Positions 7,349 to 10,398 of a stretch of DNA of 10,398 nucleotides are shown here, in pieces (position 1 is the stretch's first letter; every line of letters begins with the position of its first letter). Location of the stretch: positions 1-10,398 of the forward strand of contig QUTJ01031217.1 of the NCBI GenBank assembly GCA_003573635.1, in the 5' to 3' direction. The notes under the pieces were generated by a model, which saw nothing but the letters and a program-made list of their open reading frames with translations, searched no databases and was not told the DNA's origin. The DNA comes from Goniomonas avonlea (lineage: Eukaryota; Cryptophyceae; Goniomonadida; Goniomonadaceae). Both the position numbers and the translations under genes were made by a program.

Positions 7349-7481
7349 GACTAAGTTGTAGTCAAGCCCAATTTTCCAAGATTTGAAATTTCATTCCGTA
7401 TCGAACACTTCGCGAAGCAACGTGGATCGCGAACATTTTCTTGTCAAAGCCCTTGATAGGGAGGGCCCTGGTGCCGTCGAA

Positions 7482-10241
7482 ATGGCAACGGCCACAGCAG
7501 CAGAGTGGGTTGTGTCGAGCATCCACGAATCCACCGCTCCCCCCACCGCTCCCCTCACTGCTGCTGCAGCCCAGGCTAGTGCCAAAATGGGGAATGGTGA
7601 AGGCAGTGCACCTCCGATTCCCGTTGCGGCGACACCTACCCTGAAACAGGATCAAGACACCAACGAACATGAAAAATTGGCTTCCGAGCTGCAGGAAATT
7701 CGAGCCAAAACTATGTACCAAATGGTGGACGATGTGGACACCTTTCATGGAGGCGCCCATATGCGCGCAAAGCTGCTCATTCTGTCCAACGCCCAAGCGA
7801 GGCTCTTCACGCCCGCGTCGATGCCGAAGTTGTTGGAGGCCCTCGAGCTGCCCAAGCCCAAGCTTGTGGTCAGCTTGCAGCTATCAGAGGGAGGCATTAC
7901 ATATTTTAAAGAGTGGGCGGACGAACAGGGGAGTGAGTTCGTTAAGGGCATGCACGACTTTCAGCGACTCATCCCGAATGAGCCGTGGGTCGTTACTGAT
8001 AATGGGAAGTTCCCGGTCGAGACCAACGCAGAGCTGGAGAGCGGCGAGTACAGAGTGTTTCGCTTCTTTGAGGAAGTGATGGTGCCACTGTTTGCGGAAA
8101 CTAACGCGATCATTTTGATGGATGGCAGCAGCGCCGATGTGCTCAGCTCGAACCTTGCCCGAGTCATGGATGTGCAGCGCTCGAAATGGGGTGGCCGGAC
8201 TCCATTCACCACCATCGCCACGATAGGAGAATCTTGGAACTTTCAAATATCCAGCGAGACGGTGGGATCGCTTGCATACCGGCTCCTGTCGAGCAATCGG
8301 TCGTGGCTCAACTCGCAGCAACTGCGGTATGAGATCCTCGCCAAAATGCACACTCCGGACAAGTCCAATTGGCCGACGGAGCAGCTTGTGCTTGCGGATG
8401 TATATATATTTGTAGATGGGTGCCGCCGCAGGGCGGAGACCGGAGAGGTGGAGGAAATGACACACCCTGCCAACCACCTGTTCAACATCCTGGCGACGCA
8501 CTATGCCAAGACGCTGCCGACCTTTGCAATGCGCACGCTCAAGTCTAGTAGTGCTGTCAGCAACAGGACCGCGATTGACATGCTCAACGCAGGCATTCCA
8601 ACTGTGTATCTTGACCTCAAGAACAGACCGACGGTCTCGGGCGACCGCACTGCACAGTTGCGTGCGGCTATGGACGAGATCAAGCGATACCGGACAGCAC
8701 TGCTCGAGCTCAACCAAAACGACCCCTACGACGTCTGCAACATTGCCTGGCTCCACTCGCTGCTCGGTGGCGGCGAAGCCGGAACCGTCAACACCTACGC
8801 CTCGGACACGCTGGGGGAAGCCATCGCACGGCGGGAGGGGGGCGACGTTGCGGTGGACGTGAATGCCTCGTCGGTTCGCTCGTGTAAGCAGGACGTTGAG
8901 GTCGTAGCCGAGTTCCTGGGGGACGAGGTGGTTGCCAACTTTTGGCAGCGAACGCTGATTGCAGAGAAGTTTGGGTACCCCAAGCTGGTGGACACGGAGG
9001 AGCAGATGCGGGACAGATACCGGGAGGAGCGGCGCTCGATGATGGAGGAGGTGCATTTTCTGATGGCTTCCGACGGCTTCTACGGGTGCAACATCGCGGA
9101 ACAGGACCGCCTCGGGGGCTTGCTCCAGCGTGTTCTGAAGCTGGACCGTCTGCCCCAGCAAAACTCGCTGGAAGGGCTCCGTCTTTTGCGGGACTGCTGG
9201 GACACGGTGGACGTGTGCTCCCACATCGCGTTCAAGTACAAAGTCCTGGCCAAGGTCGGCTTCCTCCTCGTTCTTGCCCTTGGGCTTGCGACGGCCACCA
9301 TAATCTACCTCAAGGACTCGGTCAACGAGTGCAACGGCACCTTAGTCTGCACCGCACCAGAGAGGGTCAAGCACCTCGTCCTCATGATATCTCTCCTGGG
9401 GTCTGCCGTCGCGTCCATCCTAGCCTACTTCAACCCCCTGGTTCGGTGGCGCACCCTCCGCCACGTCGCAGCCAAGTTGCAGAGCCAGGTGTGGCTGTAC
9501 CGCACGCGCGTCGGGCGCTACAGTATGAACAGCTTCCATCCCAGCGCACCCGAGGAGGCGCTGCGCGAGTCGCTGCTGGTGCTGCGCGACGAGATCATGC
9601 ACGCCGCTGACCTCAACGAGACGGCGTTCATGCGGGAGTACAAGCCGACCGTCTACCGCCACATGCAGCGCCTGGACGCCCCACGCACCTCGGGCCCCGC
9701 CAAGGGGTCCACCACCTCAGTGCTGCCGTCGGACGCCGTCGTCGACCTGCACTACTGCCCCGCGTCCCCAGACCTCTACCTGCACACCCGGGCCGAGTCC
9801 ATGGCGAAGTTTTTCCGGCAGCGGCTCCCGCGGTACCGGTTTCTGCTCAACGTGAGCACGTTCCTCATCATCCTGAGCGGCGGTGTTGCTGCAGGGTTGT
9901 CGAGCTTCGACAGGACAGAGTACGCCGGAATCGTCACAACCTTTTCGGCTGCGCTGATTTCGTTTCTTGAGTTCCACGGCACGCGACACAAGCTCGCGAG
10001 GTACAACAAGTCGCTGATGGGCATACACAATGTGAGGACGTGGTGGGGGAGTCTGACAGGGGTGGAACGGTGCTCGCTGGATAACGTGGCGATGCTTGTG
10101 ATGCAAGTGGAGGGCATCGTGGTTGGGGAGAACAGCGCGTGGGTTGCCGTGCCCGCCAAGAAGCATAAGAGCACGGAGGAGGACGAGAGTGGAGCTGTTG
10201 ATGGTGCTGCGGACTCTAAAGTCAAGCCCGTCCAACACTGA
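7482..10241 (+). CDS. TRPM-type SLOG (LSDAT)-like plus double SLATT membrane protein
   Basis: This is an intronless gene of 919 residues. The first ATG in frame, at 7482, has a good Kozak context (GAAATGG). Residues 1-65 are Ala/Pro/Thr-rich and disordered. Residues 109-379 follow the strand order of the TRPM-type SLOG (LSDAT) domain: LELPKPKLVVSL (121-132), NAIILMDGSS (208-217), TTIATIGESW (243-252), ADVYIFVDG (305-313) and NAGIPTVYLDL (369-379). The usual glycine-rich nucleotide-binding motifs are eroded. A helical linker leads to SLATT module 1: HIAFKYKVLAKVGF entering helix 589-610, helix 631-650, then QVWLYRTRVGRYS (669-681). SLATT module 2 has helices 787-809 and 814-833, then YNKSLMGIHNVRTWW and the typical tail MLVMQVEGIVVGENSAW (871-887). 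Known from the families: SLOG domains sense nucleotide-derived ligands, and SLATT domains are two-helix membrane effectors, possibly pore-forming. By inference, this is a ligand-gated membrane protein with four helices. The 3' half is more GC-rich than neighbouring genes. Confidence 0.8.
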   Translation: MATATAAEWVVSSIHESTAPPTAPLTAAAAQASAKMGNGEGSAPPIPVAATPTLKQDQDTNEHEKLASELQEIRAKTMYQMVDDVDTFHGGAHMRAKLLILSNAQARLFTPASMPKLLEALELPKPKLVVSLQLSEGGITYFKEWADEQGSEFVKGMHDFQRLIPNEPWVVTDNGKFPVETNAELESGEYRVFRFFEEVMVPLFAETNAIILMDGSSADVLSSNLARVMDVQRSKWGGRTPFTTIATIGESWNFQISSETVGSLAYRLLSSNRSWLNSQQLRYEILAKMHTPDKSNWPTEQLVLADVYIFVDGCRRRAETGEVEEMTHPANHLFNILATHYAKTLPTFAMRTLKSSSAVSNRTAIDMLNAGIPTVYLDLKNRPTVSGDRTAQLRAAMDEIKRYRTALLELNQNDPYDVCNIAWLHSLLGGGEAGTVNTYASDTLGEAIARREGGDVAVDVNASSVRSCKQDVEVVAEFLGDEVVANFWQRTLIAEKFGYPKLVDTEEQMRDRYREERRSMMEEVHFLMASDGFYGCNIAEQDRLGGLLQRVLKLDRLPQQNSLEGLRLLRDCWDTVDVCSHIAFKYKVLAKVGFLLVLALGLATATIIYLKDSVNECNGTLVCTAPERVKHLVLMISLLGSAVASILAYFNPLVRWRTLRHVAAKLQSQVWLYRTRVGRYSMNSFHPSAPEEALRESLLVLRDEIMHAADLNETAFMREYKPTVYRHMQRLDAPRTSGPAKGSTTSVLPSDAVVDLHYCPASPDLYLHTRAESMAKFFRQRLPRYRFLLNVSTFLIILSGGVAAGLSSFDRTEYAGIVTTFSAALISFLEFHGTRHKLARYNKSLMGIHNVRTWWGSLTGVERCSLDNVAMLVMQVEGIVVGENSAWVAVPAKKHKSTEEDESGAVDGAADSKVKPVQH

Positions 10242-10280
10242 GTGCAGCTGTCGCGCTGCAAAGGATTGACACGACATCGT

Positions 10281-10398
10281 CACCCGTCGCCGTCGTTGTG
10301 TCACCTCGCCCGTCGGTGTGCCACCTCGCCCGTCGGTGTGCCACCTCGCCCGTCGGTCACCTCGCCCGTCGCTGTGCCACCTCGCCCGTCGGTGTGCC
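10281..10398 (+). repeat. 20-bp GC-rich tandem repeat, continues past the right edge
   Basis: The unit is CACCTCGCCCGTCGGTGTGC. Copies: a degenerate 21-nt copy at 10281-10301, exact copies at 10302-10321 and 10322-10341, a truncated 16-nt copy at 10342-10357, one substitution copy at 10358-10377 and an exact copy at 10378-10397. It begins 40 nt after the stop of the SLATT gene, so it probably lies in its 3' UTR or just downstream. Confidence 0.95.

Noticed and set aside
7383-7481. Upstream in-frame extension of the SLATT protein
   Set aside because: It has no ATG (it opens at TTG) and overlaps the sequence just after the inverted-repeat element; ATG 7482 has a good Kozak context.
8400-8431. 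GT...AG pair around an AT-rich patch (GTATATATATTTG to CCGCAG)
   Set aside because: Removing 32 nt would break the frame, and the translated ADVYIFVDG fits the expected SLOG strand, so it is coding.
7884-9224. 446-codon open frame on the minus strand
   Set aside because: It is antisense to the SLATT gene; the sequence reads as low-information His/Arg/Val-rich protein with no recognisable motif, typical of an antisense shadow of GC-rich coding sequence.
1-10398. CRISPR arrays, tRNA, rRNA and bacterial operon signals
   Set aside because: None seen; the only tandem arrays are contiguous satellites without spacers, and gene structure is eukaryotic.

Overview
The window is nuclear DNA of a eukaryote, most likely a unicellular one with a compact genome. 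Three of the five genes are split by short GT-AG introns, mostly 40-58 nt. The genes include eukaryote-only proteins (PRP18, RRP7), and neighbours sit head to head only about 110-120 bp apart. I cannot name the lineage. The LSDAT-SLATT fusion protein at the right end is an architecture I associate with protists such as oomycetes and algae, but that alone does not place the organism.

Layout: (1) 1-1607, minus strand: PRP18, a second-step splicing factor. Seven exons are visible and the last roughly 60 codons lie beyond the left edge. The intron that runs off the edge holds a long purine/pyrimidine minisatellite. (2) 1727-2632, plus strand: an intronless helical-repeat (armadillo-like) protein, divergent from PRP18 across about 120 bp. 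(3) 2633-3085: a convergent intergenic stretch with a small direct repeat and no convincing gene. (4) 3086-4005, minus strand: RRP7, a small-subunit processome protein, in three exons. (5) 4118-6421, plus strand: a secreted, probably membrane-anchored pepsin-family aspartic protease with many mini-introns, divergent from RRP7. Its first catalytic motif (DTGS) is found only after the C-terminal lobe, so the gene is permuted, rearranged, a broken tandem pair or misassembled. (6) 6422-7481: a poly(A) signal, microsatellites, and a 320-bp element with 36-bp terminal inverted repeats and TA ends, resembling a Tc1/mariner-type MITE. (7) 7482-10241, plus strand: an intronless 919-residue protein with a divergent TRPM-type SLOG (LSDAT) region followed by two SLATT two-helix membrane modules. 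(8) 10281-10398: a 20-bp GC-rich tandem repeat running off the right edge.

PRP18 and RRP7 are RNA-processing housekeeping genes, each sharing a short bidirectional promoter with an unrelated gene. The most interesting items are the SLOG-SLATT-SLATT protein, which uses modules known from prokaryotic nucleotide-sensing conflict systems, and the protease with permuted domain order. All splice sites were read by eye from GT/AG signals, phase continuity and family motifs, not from transcript data.
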